Origin: Mycobacterium sp. 852013-50091_SCH5140682
GTDB taxonomy: Bacteria; Actinomycetota; Actinomycetes; Mycobacteriales; Mycobacteriaceae
DNA: 64,000 nucleotides
NCBI RefSeq assembly: GCF_001665685.1
Contig: NZ_LZTB01000011.1
Location: forward strand, 62,001 to 126,000
Reading direction: 5' to 3'
The notes beneath the pieces were generated by a model. It had not been told where the DNA came from and ran no database searches. It was given only the letters and a program-made list of their open reading frames with translations. This document shows positions 1 through 9,604 of the stretch, piece by piece (position 1 is the first letter of the stretch; each line of letters begins with the position of its first letter). The position numbers and the translations under genes were made by a program.

Positions 1-3000
1 ACCGCGGCGGTCAGGGACCGGTCCTGCTGCAGGGCGTTGTTCGCCGACTTGAGTTCGATGCGGCCGAGGTAGTTCAGCAGGATCTGCGGATCCCGATGGG
101 CGCCAAGCCGTTCGGCGGTGTCCAGGCGCAGATGCCGCAGCAGCCCGTAGTCGATCGGGTCACCCGGGATGGCGGCCACTTCGGCTGCCACACCGTGCGC
201 ATCGTCGGCGGTCAGCCGCAACGGATAGATCATGCTGAGCAGCCCCGCGGTGTCCCCGGTGTCGACGTCGCCGCCTTCGTCCCCGAGGCCTGCCGAGAGC
301 ACGCCGTCCGAGCGCCCATAGGTTTCCAACGCGAGCAACGGCGCGGGCGTGGATTGGCCACGGCGCCTGCGCCATTCGGTCAGAGCGCGGGCCGTCGTCG
401 CCGCGAGCACTTCGGTCACCGGAACCGGTCCGGCCAGCAGCCGCGCCGTGACATCGGGTTCGGCGTACGCCATCTCGACCACGACATCGCCCATCCGGTC
501 GCGCGCCGGATCGATGCGTCGCATGCCGAGATCGGGATCGCCCCCGTCGAATTGACGCTCCCAGAAGTCGCACGTGTCGAGCTTGAGCGCACGGTCGGAC
601 AACAACCGCGACCACTGCCGCAACGAGGTGTGTTCGCGCACCGGCGTGGGGGTGCGTCCGGACGCCAACGCATGCCACGCGGTTTCGAGTTCGCCGACCA
701 TGATCCGCCACGACGCCGGATCCAGCGCCAGCACATGGGCGGTGAGGATCAGCACCCCCGCGCCCGCATCGGGATGGTGCAGCCATACCGCATCGAGCAT
801 CGAGCCCTGTTGTGGATCAATACGTTCCACCGACAGTTTGGCGTGTTCGGCGACCGCGGCGACCAGGTCACCGGACGCGGTCGCCTCGGAGAGCACGCTG
901 CCGGCCGCGTGGGCGACGAGCGTCATGGTGGCGCGGTCCAAGCGCGTTCGCAGGACCTCGTGTCCGTCGACCACGGTGCGCAGCACGGCGTCGAGGTGCT
1001 CGCGGGTGGCGCCCTCCGGCAGCCGGAACGCCTCGGTCTGCGCGAGCCGGCGTGGGTCACCGTATTGGTAGAGCCAGCGACCGTTGGGGAGCAACGGGAT
1101 CGGACCCGACTCCTCATCCGCGTCGTCGACCCGGATCTCGTCGTTGTCGATGGCGGCGGCGAGCTCACGCACCGTCGCGCAGTCCAGCATCAGCCGGGCG
1201 CGCATCGCGATGCCGCGGCGGCGCACGGCCTGCACCACCGACAGCGCCACGATGCTGTCCAGTCCCAGTTCGAGGAAGTCGGCCGTGACGTCGACGTGAC
1301 CGATGTCGAGCATGTCCGCGAGCACCTCGGCAAGCACCTTCTCGGTGTCCGTCGTCGGAGCGTCGGATCCGTCGGCTCGGCCCGTGGCGTCGAGCGCGGC
1401 CAGCGCCGCGTCGTCGACCTTGCCGTTGGTGGTCAACGGGATCTCGTCCACCGCGATGATGTGGTGCGGCACCAGGTATTTCGGCAACGTCGCCGACAAC
1501 GAGCGGCGCAGCTCGGCGGTGGGCACGGCACCGCACACGTACGCCGTCAGCCGCGGTCCGCTGCGGTGCCTGCGTACCGCGACGTGGGCGTGCCGCACCC
1601 CGGGTTGTCTGCGCAGTACGGCGGCAACCTCACCCGGCTCCACCCGGAACCCGCGGATCTTGACCTGATCGTCCACCCGCCCCAGGAATTCGATGGCACG
1701 TGAGCCGGGACGCCGACGCGCCACGTCGCCCGTCCGGTACATCCGCGCACCGGGAGTGAACGGATCGGCGACGAATCGGCTCGCGGTCTCCCCCGGCCTG
1801 CCGACATAACCGCGGGTGAGTTGTCCACCGGCCAGGTACAACTCGCCGGCCACCCCATCGGGAACCGGGCGCAGCCAGTGATCCAGGAGGTAGGCGGCCG
1901 TCGAATCGGTGGGATCGCCGATACATGGAGACGGATGCCCGGGGATCGTGGCGACGACCGCCTCAACCGTGGTCTCGGTCGGCCCATAGCAGTTGTACGC
2001 CGACATCCCCGTGCGCTCGCACTCGTCCCGGATCCCTTGCCACGCAGCGGGATCGATCGCTTCACCACCCAGGGCCAGCACAGCTAGCGGAACCCGGGAG
2101 AGCAACCCGGCCGCCCGCAGCTGGCTGAACATCGACGGCGTGGTGTCGATGATGTCGATCGCGTATCGGCCGATGGTGTCGACGAGAGCCTCAGCATCCC
2201 GCTGGATCTCGTCGCCGACGATATGCACGGTGTGCCCGTCGAGCAGGGCGACCAGCGGCTGCCAGGCCGCATCGAAGGTGAACGACCAGGCGTGCGCGAT
2301 GCGCAGCGGTCGACCGATCCGGTCTGCGGCAGGCCGCAGGATTCGGCGGGCATGATCGGCGCCGTAGGCCAGCAGGGCGCGGTGGGTTCCGATGACGCCC
2401 TTGGGTTTACCCGTGGTGCCCGACGTGAAGACGACGTAGGCGCCTTGCCCGCCGTGAACCTGCGCCGAACTCTGATCGGCGTCAGGCTCGCCGGCGATGG
2501 CGGCGAGCAGGGCCTCGTCGACGACGAGGGTCGCGCCGGTTTGGCGGAGGATCTCGGCGACGCGTTCGTCGGGCATGGTGGGATCCAGCGGCACGATGAG
2601 CCCACCGGCCTTGAGTACTGCCAGCATGGCGACGACGTATTCGGGGCTGCGGCGCAACCGGATCGGGACCGGCGTCTCGTCGCGCACGCCGCGGCGGTGC
2701 AGCCCGGCGGCCAGCCGGTCGGCGGCCTCCTCGAGCTGGCGGTAGCTGAGTTCGCCGCCATCCCAGCTCAGGGCGATCGCCTCGGGGCGCTGCGCCGCGG
2801 CGGTCGTCAACGCGGTGTGAAAACCGCCGGGTCGTTCGATGGTCTCCGCCGCAGCGGCGGGCAGTTGCTCGTCGACCTGGGTGACGGTCACCTCACGCAA
2901 CGAGCGGTCCCACAGCTGCAGGAGACGCTGCACGACGGCGAGCACCCGCTGCCCGAGTGCCCGCGGGTCGAGCAATCCCAGTGCGCCGTCCAGCGTTTCG

Positions 3001-4202
3001 ACCAGGACGGTGAGTCTGCCGTGGGTGGGGTGCGCGGCAATGGTGACCGGGAAGTGCGAGAGGCTTTCCAGTGCAGCAGGTTTGAGTACCGCTCCGGCGA
3101 GGGGGACGTCGCCGGAGCCGACCAATCCGCCGGGTGGGAAGTTCTCGTACACCAGCAGGGTGTCGTAGAGTTCGCCGATCTCACCGAGCGACCGCAGCTC
3201 GGTGTGGCTCAGATAGCCGTGGTCACGCAGGTCTGCGGCCTCACGTTGCAGTGCCAGGCACTGCTCCCCCACCGGCCGCGACGGGTCGAGGCGAACCCGC
3301 AGCGGCACGGTGTTGATGAACAGCCCGACCATCGCCTCCACGCCGGACAGCTCATCCGGACGGCCCGATACGGTCACGCCGAACACCACGTCGGTGCGAT
3401 CGGTGAACGCGGACAGGATGACGGCCCAAGCCATTTGGAACAGCGTGTTGACGGTGATGCCACGCGAACGGGCGCCGTTGACGATCTCGGTGGTCTGCTG
3501 CTCGTCGAGGGTGACCTCGGTGCGTTCGGGCAGCCCGGGCCGCGTCTCCCGGCCCGACAGTGCCGGAGACAGCATGGTCGGGGCGTCCAGACCGGCGAGA
3601 TGTGCGCGCCAGCGGGTGCGGCTGGCATGCTGGTCCAGACCGGCGAGCCAGCCGATGTAGTCGCGGTACGGCCGGGGCGATGCGGGCAATGCTGCGTCAT
3701 CGCCCTTGGCCGCGTACAGCGAGAGGAACTCGCCGACGAACACCGGCAGAGACCAGCCGTCGATCGTGATGTGGTGGGCGACAATGACGAGTCGCCAACG
3801 CAGTTCAGGCTTTTCGATGAGCAAGAACCGGATCAACGGGCCGCGACCCAGATCGAAAGGCCTCGCGCGCTCATCGGCCTCGACGGTGACGGCCTCTGCC
3901 TCGGTCGCGCTGACATGGCGCCACGGCACCGCGACCGTCGACGGAACGACGGCCACCGGGCGACTCAGATTGCCCTGAAAGAAGCTGGCGCGCAGGTTGG
4001 GGTGGCGCAGCAGCATGGCCTCCGCGCAGCTGCGCAGCAACGCGATGTCCAGGTGCCCGTCGATGTCGGCTGCCATCGCGATGATGTACGGGTCGACTCC
4101 TTCGGCACCGTCGGTCAACCCGGCCAGCGAGTACAGCCCCTGTTGTAACGGGCTCAGTGCCAGGACGTCGTCGACGCCCCGCGGTGTTGCGGTTGCGGTC
4201 AT
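1..4202 (-). CDS. mbtF: Mycobactin non-ribosomal peptide synthetase MbtF (C-A-PCP-E-like), 3' end cut by window edge
   Basis: This NRPS module adds the terminal lysine unit of mycobactin. About 1,400 residues are visible. Reading from the N-terminus: a condensation domain with the catalytic motif HHITIDG near residue 145; an adenylation domain with FTSGTTGKPKG near residue 590; a carrier domain with the phosphopantetheine site LGLDSI (DNA near 1250); and a C-terminal epimerization/condensation-type domain (IPLLPNGRWLY, then DGHEVLR) that runs off the window. The ATG at 4202 overlaps the mbtE stop as ATGA, so the two are translationally coupled. MbtF is the last synthetase of the assembly line, after MbtE. 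In the family the C-terminal domain is variously proposed to epimerize or to help form the terminal lysine caprolactam; the sequence here cannot decide. mbtG and mbtH, expected next, lie outside the window. Confidence 0.95.
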   Translation of the reverse strand, partial: MTATATPRGVDDVLALSPLQQGLYSLAGLTDGAEGVDPYIIAMAADIDGHLDIALLRSCAEAMLLRHPNLRASFFQGNLSRPVAVVPSTVAVPWRHVSATEAEAVTVEADERARPFDLGRGPLIRFLLIEKPELRWRLVIVAHHITIDGWSLPVFVGEFLSLYAAKGDDAALPASPRPYRDYIGWLAGLDQHASRTRWRAHLAGLDAPTMLSPALSGRETRPGLPERTEVTLDEQQTTEIVNGARSRGITVNTLFQMAWAVILSAFTDRTDVVFGVTVSGRPDELSGVEAMVGLFINTVPLRVRLDPSRPVGEQCLALQREAADLRDHGYLSHTELRSLGEIGELYDTLLVYENFPPGGLVGSGDVPLAGAVLKPAALESLSHFPVTIAAHPTHGRLTVLVETLDGALGLLDPRALGQRVLAVVQRLLQLWDRSLREVTVTQVDEQLPAAAAETIERPGGFHTALTTAAAQRPEAIALSWDGGELSYRQLEEAADRLAAGLHRRGVRDETPVPIRLRRSPEYVVAMLAVLKAGGLIVPLDPTMPDERVAEILRQTGATLVVDEALLAAIAGEPDADQSSAQVHGGQGAYVVFTSGTTGKPKGVIGTHRALLAYGADHARRILRPAADRIGRPLRIAHAWSFTFDAAWQPLVALLDGHTVHIVGDEIQRDAEALVDTIGRYAIDIIDTTPSMFSQLRAAGLLSRVPLAVLALGGEAIDPAAWQGIRDECERTGMSAYNCYGPTETTVEAVVATIPGHPSPCIGDPTDSTAAYLLDHWLRPVPDGVAGELYLAGGQLTRGYVGRPGETASRFVADPFTPGARMYRTGDVARRRPGSRAIEFLGRVDDQVKIRGFRVEPGEVAAVLRRQPGVRHAHVAVRRHRSGPRLTAYVCGAVPTAELRRSLSATLPKYLVPHHIIAVDEIPLTTNGKVDDAALAALDATGRADGSDAPTTDTEKVLAEVLADMLDIGHVDVTADFLELGLDSIVALSVVQAVRRRGIAMRARLMLDCATVRELAAAIDNDEIRVDDADEESGPIPLLPNGRWLYQYGDPRRLAQTEAFRLPEGATREHLDAVLRTVVDGHEVLRTRLDRATMTLVAHAAGSVLSEATASGDLVAAVAEHAKLSVERIDPQQGSMLDAVWLHHPDAGAGVLILTAHVLALDPASWRIMVGELETAWHALASGRTPTPVREHTSLRQWSRLLSDRALKLDTCDFWERQFDGGDPDLGMRRIDPARDRMGDVVVEMAYAEPDVTARLLAGPVPVTEVLAATTARALTEWRRRRGQSTPAPLLALETYGRSDGVLSAGLGDEGGDVDTGDTAGLLSMIYPLRLTADDAHGVAAEVAAIPGDPIDYGLLRHLRLDTAERLGAHRDPQILLNYLGRIELKSANNALQQDRSLTAA

Positions 4203-7200
4203 GGTGTTCCGTCCGTGTCGTGTGCCCAGCCCTCGGTCAGCATCGCCAGCTCGTCTGCCGACAGACCCGACGCGGCCATGGGTGCGTGGTGGATGTCTCC
4301 GGGCGCCGCGCGGCCACTGCCGGTGTCGATCGCCGCGGCCAACTCCGCCAGCTCCGAATGTTCGAACACCATCCGCGCCGTCATCGCCACGCCGGCATCC
4401 CGCGCCCGCGCCGCCAGCTGTACGGCCAAGATGCTGTCGCCCCCGAGGGCGAAGAAATCGTCGTAGCGCCCGACTCGTTCGACGCCGAGCAGCTCGGCCA
4501 GTTGGGCGGCGAGGGCCATTTCGGTCGCCGTGGTGGGAGGTTCGCCGCGCACCGTCGCCGTCGCGCGTGGTCGCGGCAACACCTCAAGGTCGTCGACGAC
4601 CAGGAGGGGCACACCGCTGAATTCCTCTGGCAGCGCGACACGTACCTCGTCCAGCACCTCGTCGCCATCACCGTCGACCACGATGTACCCGGCCAGCAAT
4701 TTGCCGCCGCGGCCGTCCCAGTTCCTGGTGGCGGCTGCCGCGACGCCGTCGAGCGCCTCCAGCGCGGCCTGCAGGCGCGGGTCACCGGTGGTGACCGGTT
4801 CGAGCCTGCCGTCGGTGGTCCACCGGGCCCGGTCACCCGTGCGGTACAACTGCCCCGCACCGAAAGGGTTGGGCACGAACCGATGTGCTGCCGCCGCCGT
4901 CGCGCCGCGCGCCGCCTGGTCGACAGCACCGCCCGCGAAGTACACGTCGCCGATGACACCGACGGCCGCGGGCTCCCGCCACTCGTCGAGGACGTAGACG
5001 TGCGTCGCACCCTCGGTCTGCGGCAACCCGGCCGGTGGCACCGCCCGCCGACTCCAGTCTTCGACGAGCCGCGCCCGCTCGGCCGGTTCGATGACGCTGA
5101 TATCGCGCAGCGTCTGGTCGGCGTCGGTGGCGAACGCTGCGACGATGCGGTGCAGCCAACTCACCAGCCGCTGCGCGGTCGCGGGCTCGTACAGCTCGGT
5201 GCGGTAGATGACGGTGCCCTTGTACCCGGCGCCGGGCTGCGCGAAGAAGTTCAGCGACAGATCGGCATGGGCCACGTCGAATGTCGGTTCCAGTGCGGTG
5301 AACCGGGTTTCGCCGTCAGGGCCGGAGTCGATGACCTGCTCGGCGGGCAGATCGTCGCGCACATGAACGACGACTCCGAACAGCGGGTTGCGCGACAGCG
5401 ATCGCACCGGGCTCACGGCGTCGACGACACGATCGAAGGGCAGATCCTGGTGCCGGTAGGCCGCCAGCGCCATATCGCGTGAGCGTCGGAGCACTTCGCG
5501 CAGAGTTGGATTGCCCGACAGGTCGTTTCGGAGCACGACGATGTTGATGAAGAAACCGATCAGCGCATCGAGCTCAGGGGCCGTGCGCCCGGCGACGGGC
5601 GTGCCCAGCGGTATGTCGGTACCCTGCCCCGCCTTGTGCAATGCGATGGCGACAACGGCTTGCAGCAGCATGAATTCGGTGACGCCGAGCTCGCGGGTCA
5701 GTTCGACGAGCTTCGTGCGGGTCGCCGCGTCGATGGTGAAGTCGAACGCGCGGCCGTCGCCGCTCGGCACGGGTGGACGCGGGAAGTCCGGCTGCAGGCC
5801 GTTCTCCTCCGGCAGCCCCGCCAGTTGTGTTGTCCAGTAATCCCGCTGCGCATCGACCGTGGCATCGTGCGCAGACTGCCAGGCCGCGAAATCCGCGTAC
5901 TGCACCGGAAGTGGCGCCTGCTCCACCGGACGCCCTGCGCGTCGCGCACGGTAAGCCGTGAGCAGGTCGGTGAACAACACGGCGCCCGACCAGTGGTCGG
6001 CGGCGATGTGGTGCACGACGAGCGACAGCACATGTTCTTCGCCGGTGGACAGCACGGCGGCGCGGACAGGCACGTCGACCTCGAGGTCGAAGCAGTACTT
6101 GCGTTCGGCGTCGAGTTCACGCTGAACCCAGTCCTGCCCGTCACCGCGAGCCCGGCGCACGGTCAGCGGAGCCCGGGGATGCACGATCTGGTATGGCACA
6201 CCGTCGATTTCCCGGTAGGTCGTCCGCAGGATCTCGTGGCGGTCGACGACATCGTTGACCGCCGCGACCAACGCGTCGACATCACATGGACCGCTCAGGC
6301 GCGCCGCAAACGGCACGTTGTTCACGGGGTTGGGGCCGTCGATGCGGAACTGGAACCACTGCCGCAGCTGCGCGGCCGACATCTGCAGCGGCCCGTCATG
6401 CGGCACGGCGACGATGGGCCTGGCCGCACCGGCACCGGATGCTCGCAGCGCTTCGATGTGCGTGGCCAATCCCGCCACGGTGGCATGCTCGAACACGTCC
6501 TGTACACCGACATCGACAACGCAGCGGGCGCACACCGCGGCAACCAGCTTGGTGGCCAGCAGTGAATGGCCACCGAGATCGAAGAACGAGTCGTCGGCCC
6601 CTACCGTGGTGCGGTCGAGCAGTTCGGCGAACAGTGCCGCGACGTCGCGTTCGGTGTCCGTCGCGGGTTCTCGAAACTCCTTGGTGGACGAGATTTCCGG
6701 TTCGGGAAGCGCTCTGCGGTCGATCTTGCCGTGCGCGGTGATGGGGATCTCAGGCAGCTCGACGTAGGCCGCCGGCACCATGAACTCGGGCAGCGCAGCG
6801 CTGACCCTGGCGCGGATGCGGTCGATCTCGACCCGGTCGGCTCCGGCGGCCGAAGTGATATAGGCGACCAGGCTCTTTCCGAGGCCGGGCAGATCGCTGA
6901 CCACCACGACGGCTTGGCCGACCGACGGGTCGACGGAGATTGCCGACGACACCTCGCCGAGTTCGATGCGGAACCCGCGGATCTTGACCTGTTCGTCTGC
7001 GCGGCCCACGAATTCGATGTCTCCGTCCGCGTTGCGCCGCGCGAGATCCCCCGAGCGGTACATGCGGCCCCCCGGATTGAACGGGTCGGCGACGAAGCGT
7101 TCCGCGGTCAGGCCCGGCCGGTGGTGGTAACCGTGGGCGATATGCGTACCGCCGATGTAGATCTCACCGATCACCCCGGGCGCGACGGGCTGCAGTGCGT

Positions 7201-9604
7201 CGTCGAGAAGATGGATGGTGGTGTTGATCTTCGGCGTGCCGATCGGGACGATGCGCGCGCCCTGCTTGCCTTGCACCTTGTAGCGGGTGCAGTTGAGCAC
7301 GGTCTCGGTCGGGCCGTAGAAGTTGTGCAGCAGCGCGTCGAACGTGGCGTGGAACTTGTCGGCGATCTCGCCCGGCAGCGCTTCTCCACCGATCGGCACG
7401 CGTTGCAGCGTGCGCCATTCGTTGACCCCCGGCAGCGACAGGAACAGGCCGAGCAACGACGGGACGAAGTGCATCGAGGTGATGCCCTCCTCACGCAGCA
7501 GCGTGGTGAGGTAACCGATGTCGGTCAGTCCGCCCGGCTTCGGGATGATGAGCCGCGCCCCGGCGGCCAGCATGCCGAAGATCTCCCCGATCGATACATC
7601 GAAGCTCTGCGAGGCAACCTGCAGCAGGCGGTCGTCCTGCGACACGCCATAGTCGCCGCCGAACCACACGAAGTACTCGGCGATCGGACGATGCTGCACC
7701 GGAACACCTTTGGGTAGTCCGGTGGACCCGGAGGTGTAGATCAGGTACGCGGTGTTGTCGGGGCGCAGTGGACGCACCCGCTCGGCGTCGGTCGGGTCGG
7801 TGCACGGCTGGTCGTCCAGACCGGTCACCGGTTCGCGCAGTACGATTTTCGGGTCGGAGTCGGCCAGGATGTAGTCGAGCCGGTCCTGGGGATATGTCGG
7901 ATCCACCGGCAGATACACCGCGCCCGCCTTGACGATGCCGAGGGCCGTGATGACGAGCTCCGGTGACTTGTCCAGCAGGACCGCCACGCGGTCCTCGGTG
8001 CCGATGCCCTGCGCGATGAGCCAGTGCGCCAACCGGTTCGCCGACTCGTTGACCTCGCGATAGCTGTAGTGCCTGCCCTCGTACACCAGGGCGGTCGCGT
8101 CGGGGGTGCGCGCGGCTTGTTCGGTCACCAGGTCGGTCAACGTGGTTGCCGGCGTGTGGAACTGCTCACCGGTGCTGACGGCGCGGATCCACTCCGCGTC
8201 TTCGGGGGTGAACAGCTGCAACCGCGACAGCGGCCGCTGCGGGTCGGCGAGCGCGTGCTCGAGCAGGACGGCGTAGTGGCGCAGCATCTGGGCGGCAAGC
8301 GCTCCGTCGATGACCTCAGTGAGATATTCGGCCTCGACGACGACACCACCGGTGGCATCCCACTCGACCATGAAACCGAGAGGCAGCTGGGTGTGGTGGC
8401 CGCGTAGCTCACCGCGCCGGCAGGTCACACCGTCGGGACTGAAGCCGCCATCGTCGGGTTCCCGAAAACCGAAGCTCAGCCTGGTCATCCGTTCGGCACC
8501 GTGGCGCCGGTCCGGGTTGAGCTCGCGCACCACGCGGTCGAGATTGACTCGTTGGTGGGCGAACGCTCCCAGGGCGGTGTCGCGGGTTGCGGTGACGAGT
8601 TCTCGAAATCCGGCAGCCCGATCGATCCTCATCCGCGTGGCCACGGTGTTGCCGTAGTAGCCGATGGTCTCGTCGGACTCGCGGTTGAGTACCGGTGTGG
8701 CGACCAGGAAGTCGTCGGTGTGGGTATAGCGATGGACCAGGGCGCTGAAGGCGGCCAGCAGCACCATGTACGGCGTCGCACCGGTGTCGCGGGCCAACGC
8801 GGACACCTTCTCGACCGTCTCGGCTGCCAGTACCAGCGTGGCGCGCTGCGAGCGGAAGCTGGTGGGCACGGCCGAACCGGTGGGGCCGGGCAGTTCCAAC
8901 GGCTCCGGCGGGTCGGCGAGGACACCGCGCCAGTAGGCGAGGTCCTCGTCGGCCTCCACCCGGCCGAGGCCCGGATTCGTGTACGCCCGTGGCGTTTCCG
9001 GGAGTCGGGCTCCGCTGTAGGCACGGGTGAGATCGGCGAAGAACACCCGCCATGATCCGTCGTCCCAGGCGATGTGGTGTGCGACGAGCAACATGACGTG
9101 TTCGGCGGGACCGGTCTTGATCAGCGTGATCCTCAGGGCCGATTCGACACTCAGATCGAACGGCGTGCCGAATTCCCGCTGCGCGAGCACCTCGAGCCGC
9201 AATTGCCTTGCACGCTCGGACTTCTCGGACAGGTCATGCGTCGTCCAGGCGGGGAACACGTCGTCGTGCACGGTCGCACGGGGTTCGCCGTTCTCGTCGG
9301 CGGCGAATGTCGTCCGCAGGATCGGATGCCGCCGCGCGACGGCGTTGACCGCGTCGTGCAGCGCCTCGGCATCGATGTCACCGGCAAGCCGGTAGGACAG
9401 GCAGACGTTGAGCAGCACCCCGCTCGGGTCGAAACCCTGCACGAACCACATCCGGCGCTGCCCGTCAGTCGGGGCACCGGGGTCCACGGCAGCACGTTCG
9501 GCAGCCCCGTCCCCCGCCGACGCCAGGCCGCGCTCGGCGAGCTTGCGCCGCATCAACTCCAGCCGTGCATCGGCGCTGCGAGGTGCGTCTGCGATGTCAG
9601 TCAC
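4199..9604 (-). CDS. mbtE: Mycobactin NRPS MbtE: C-A-PCP-C-(vestigial A)-PCP
   Basis: Synthetase of 1,801 residues that incorporates the first (later N6-acylated and hydroxylated) lysine. Domain order: condensation (HHIAWDD, residues about 40-470); adenylation (YTSGSTGLPKG near 620, YRSGDLARR and KIRGFRIELGEV near 870); carrier (DLGGHSLLATKL near 1005); second condensation (HHIAADHWS, about 1060-1480); a degraded remnant of a second adenylation domain (about 1500-1690, keeping YRTGDRARW but lacking the nucleotide-binding core and the usual C-terminal lysine); and a second carrier (ALGGDSILAVQL near 1740). A carrier without a working A domain fits a unit that receives the hydroxybutyrate-type intermediate made by MbtC/MbtD. 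The start is GTG, preceded by AAGGA, and overlaps the end of mbtD by 8 bases. The ATGA junction with mbtF marks the same operon. Confidence 0.95.
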   Translation of the reverse strand: MTDIADAPRSADARLELMRRKLAERGLASAGDGAAERAAVDPGAPTDGQRRMWFVQGFDPSGVLLNVCLSYRLAGDIDAEALHDAVNAVARRHPILRTTFAADENGEPRATVHDDVFPAWTTHDLSEKSERARQLRLEVLAQREFGTPFDLSVESALRITLIKTGPAEHVMLLVAHHIAWDDGSWRVFFADLTRAYSGARLPETPRAYTNPGLGRVEADEDLAYWRGVLADPPEPLELPGPTGSAVPTSFRSQRATLVLAAETVEKVSALARDTGATPYMVLLAAFSALVHRYTHTDDFLVATPVLNRESDETIGYYGNTVATRMRIDRAAGFRELVTATRDTALGAFAHQRVNLDRVVRELNPDRRHGAERMTRLSFGFREPDDGGFSPDGVTCRRGELRGHHTQLPLGFMVEWDATGGVVVEAEYLTEVIDGALAAQMLRHYAVLLEHALADPQRPLSRLQLFTPEDAEWIRAVSTGEQFHTPATTLTDLVTEQAARTPDATALVYEGRHYSYREVNESANRLAHWLIAQGIGTEDRVAVLLDKSPELVITALGIVKAGAVYLPVDPTYPQDRLDYILADSDPKIVLREPVTGLDDQPCTDPTDAERVRPLRPDNTAYLIYTSGSTGLPKGVPVQHRPIAEYFVWFGGDYGVSQDDRLLQVASQSFDVSIGEIFGMLAAGARLIIPKPGGLTDIGYLTTLLREEGITSMHFVPSLLGLFLSLPGVNEWRTLQRVPIGGEALPGEIADKFHATFDALLHNFYGPTETVLNCTRYKVQGKQGARIVPIGTPKINTTIHLLDDALQPVAPGVIGEIYIGGTHIAHGYHHRPGLTAERFVADPFNPGGRMYRSGDLARRNADGDIEFVGRADEQVKIRGFRIELGEVSSAISVDPSVGQAVVVVSDLPGLGKSLVAYITSAAGADRVEIDRIRARVSAALPEFMVPAAYVELPEIPITAHGKIDRRALPEPEISSTKEFREPATDTERDVAALFAELLDRTTVGADDSFFDLGGHSLLATKLVAAVCARCVVDVGVQDVFEHATVAGLATHIEALRASGAGAARPIVAVPHDGPLQMSAAQLRQWFQFRIDGPNPVNNVPFAARLSGPCDVDALVAAVNDVVDRHEILRTTYREIDGVPYQIVHPRAPLTVRRARGDGQDWVQRELDAERKYCFDLEVDVPVRAAVLSTGEEHVLSLVVHHIAADHWSGAVLFTDLLTAYRARRAGRPVEQAPLPVQYADFAAWQSAHDATVDAQRDYWTTQLAGLPEENGLQPDFPRPPVPSGDGRAFDFTIDAATRTKLVELTRELGVTEFMLLQAVVAIALHKAGQGTDIPLGTPVAGRTAPELDALIGFFINIVVLRNDLSGNPTLREVLRRSRDMALAAYRHQDLPFDRVVDAVSPVRSLSRNPLFGVVVHVRDDLPAEQVIDSGPDGETRFTALEPTFDVAHADLSLNFFAQPGAGYKGTVIYRTELYEPATAQRLVSWLHRIVAAFATDADQTLRDISVIEPAERARLVEDWSRRAVPPAGLPQTEGATHVYVLDEWREPAAVGVIGDVYFAGGAVDQAARGATAAAAHRFVPNPFGAGQLYRTGDRARWTTDGRLEPVTTGDPRLQAALEALDGVAAAATRNWDGRGGKLLAGYIVVDGDGDEVLDEVRVALPEEFSGVPLLVVDDLEVLPRPRATATVRGEPPTTATEMALAAQLAELLGVERVGRYDDFFALGGDSILAVQLAARARDAGVAMTARMVFEHSELAELAAAIDTGSGRAAPGDIHHAPMAASGLSADELAMLTEGWAHDTDGTP

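Noticed and set aside
96..5482. Long plus-strand open frames opposite mbtF and mbtE (for example 96-1703, 2223-4148, 4157-5482)
   Set aside because: They are antisense to clear NRPS domains, are rich in Arg, Gly, His and Gln as expected for mirror frames of GC-rich genes, and show no recognisable motifs.
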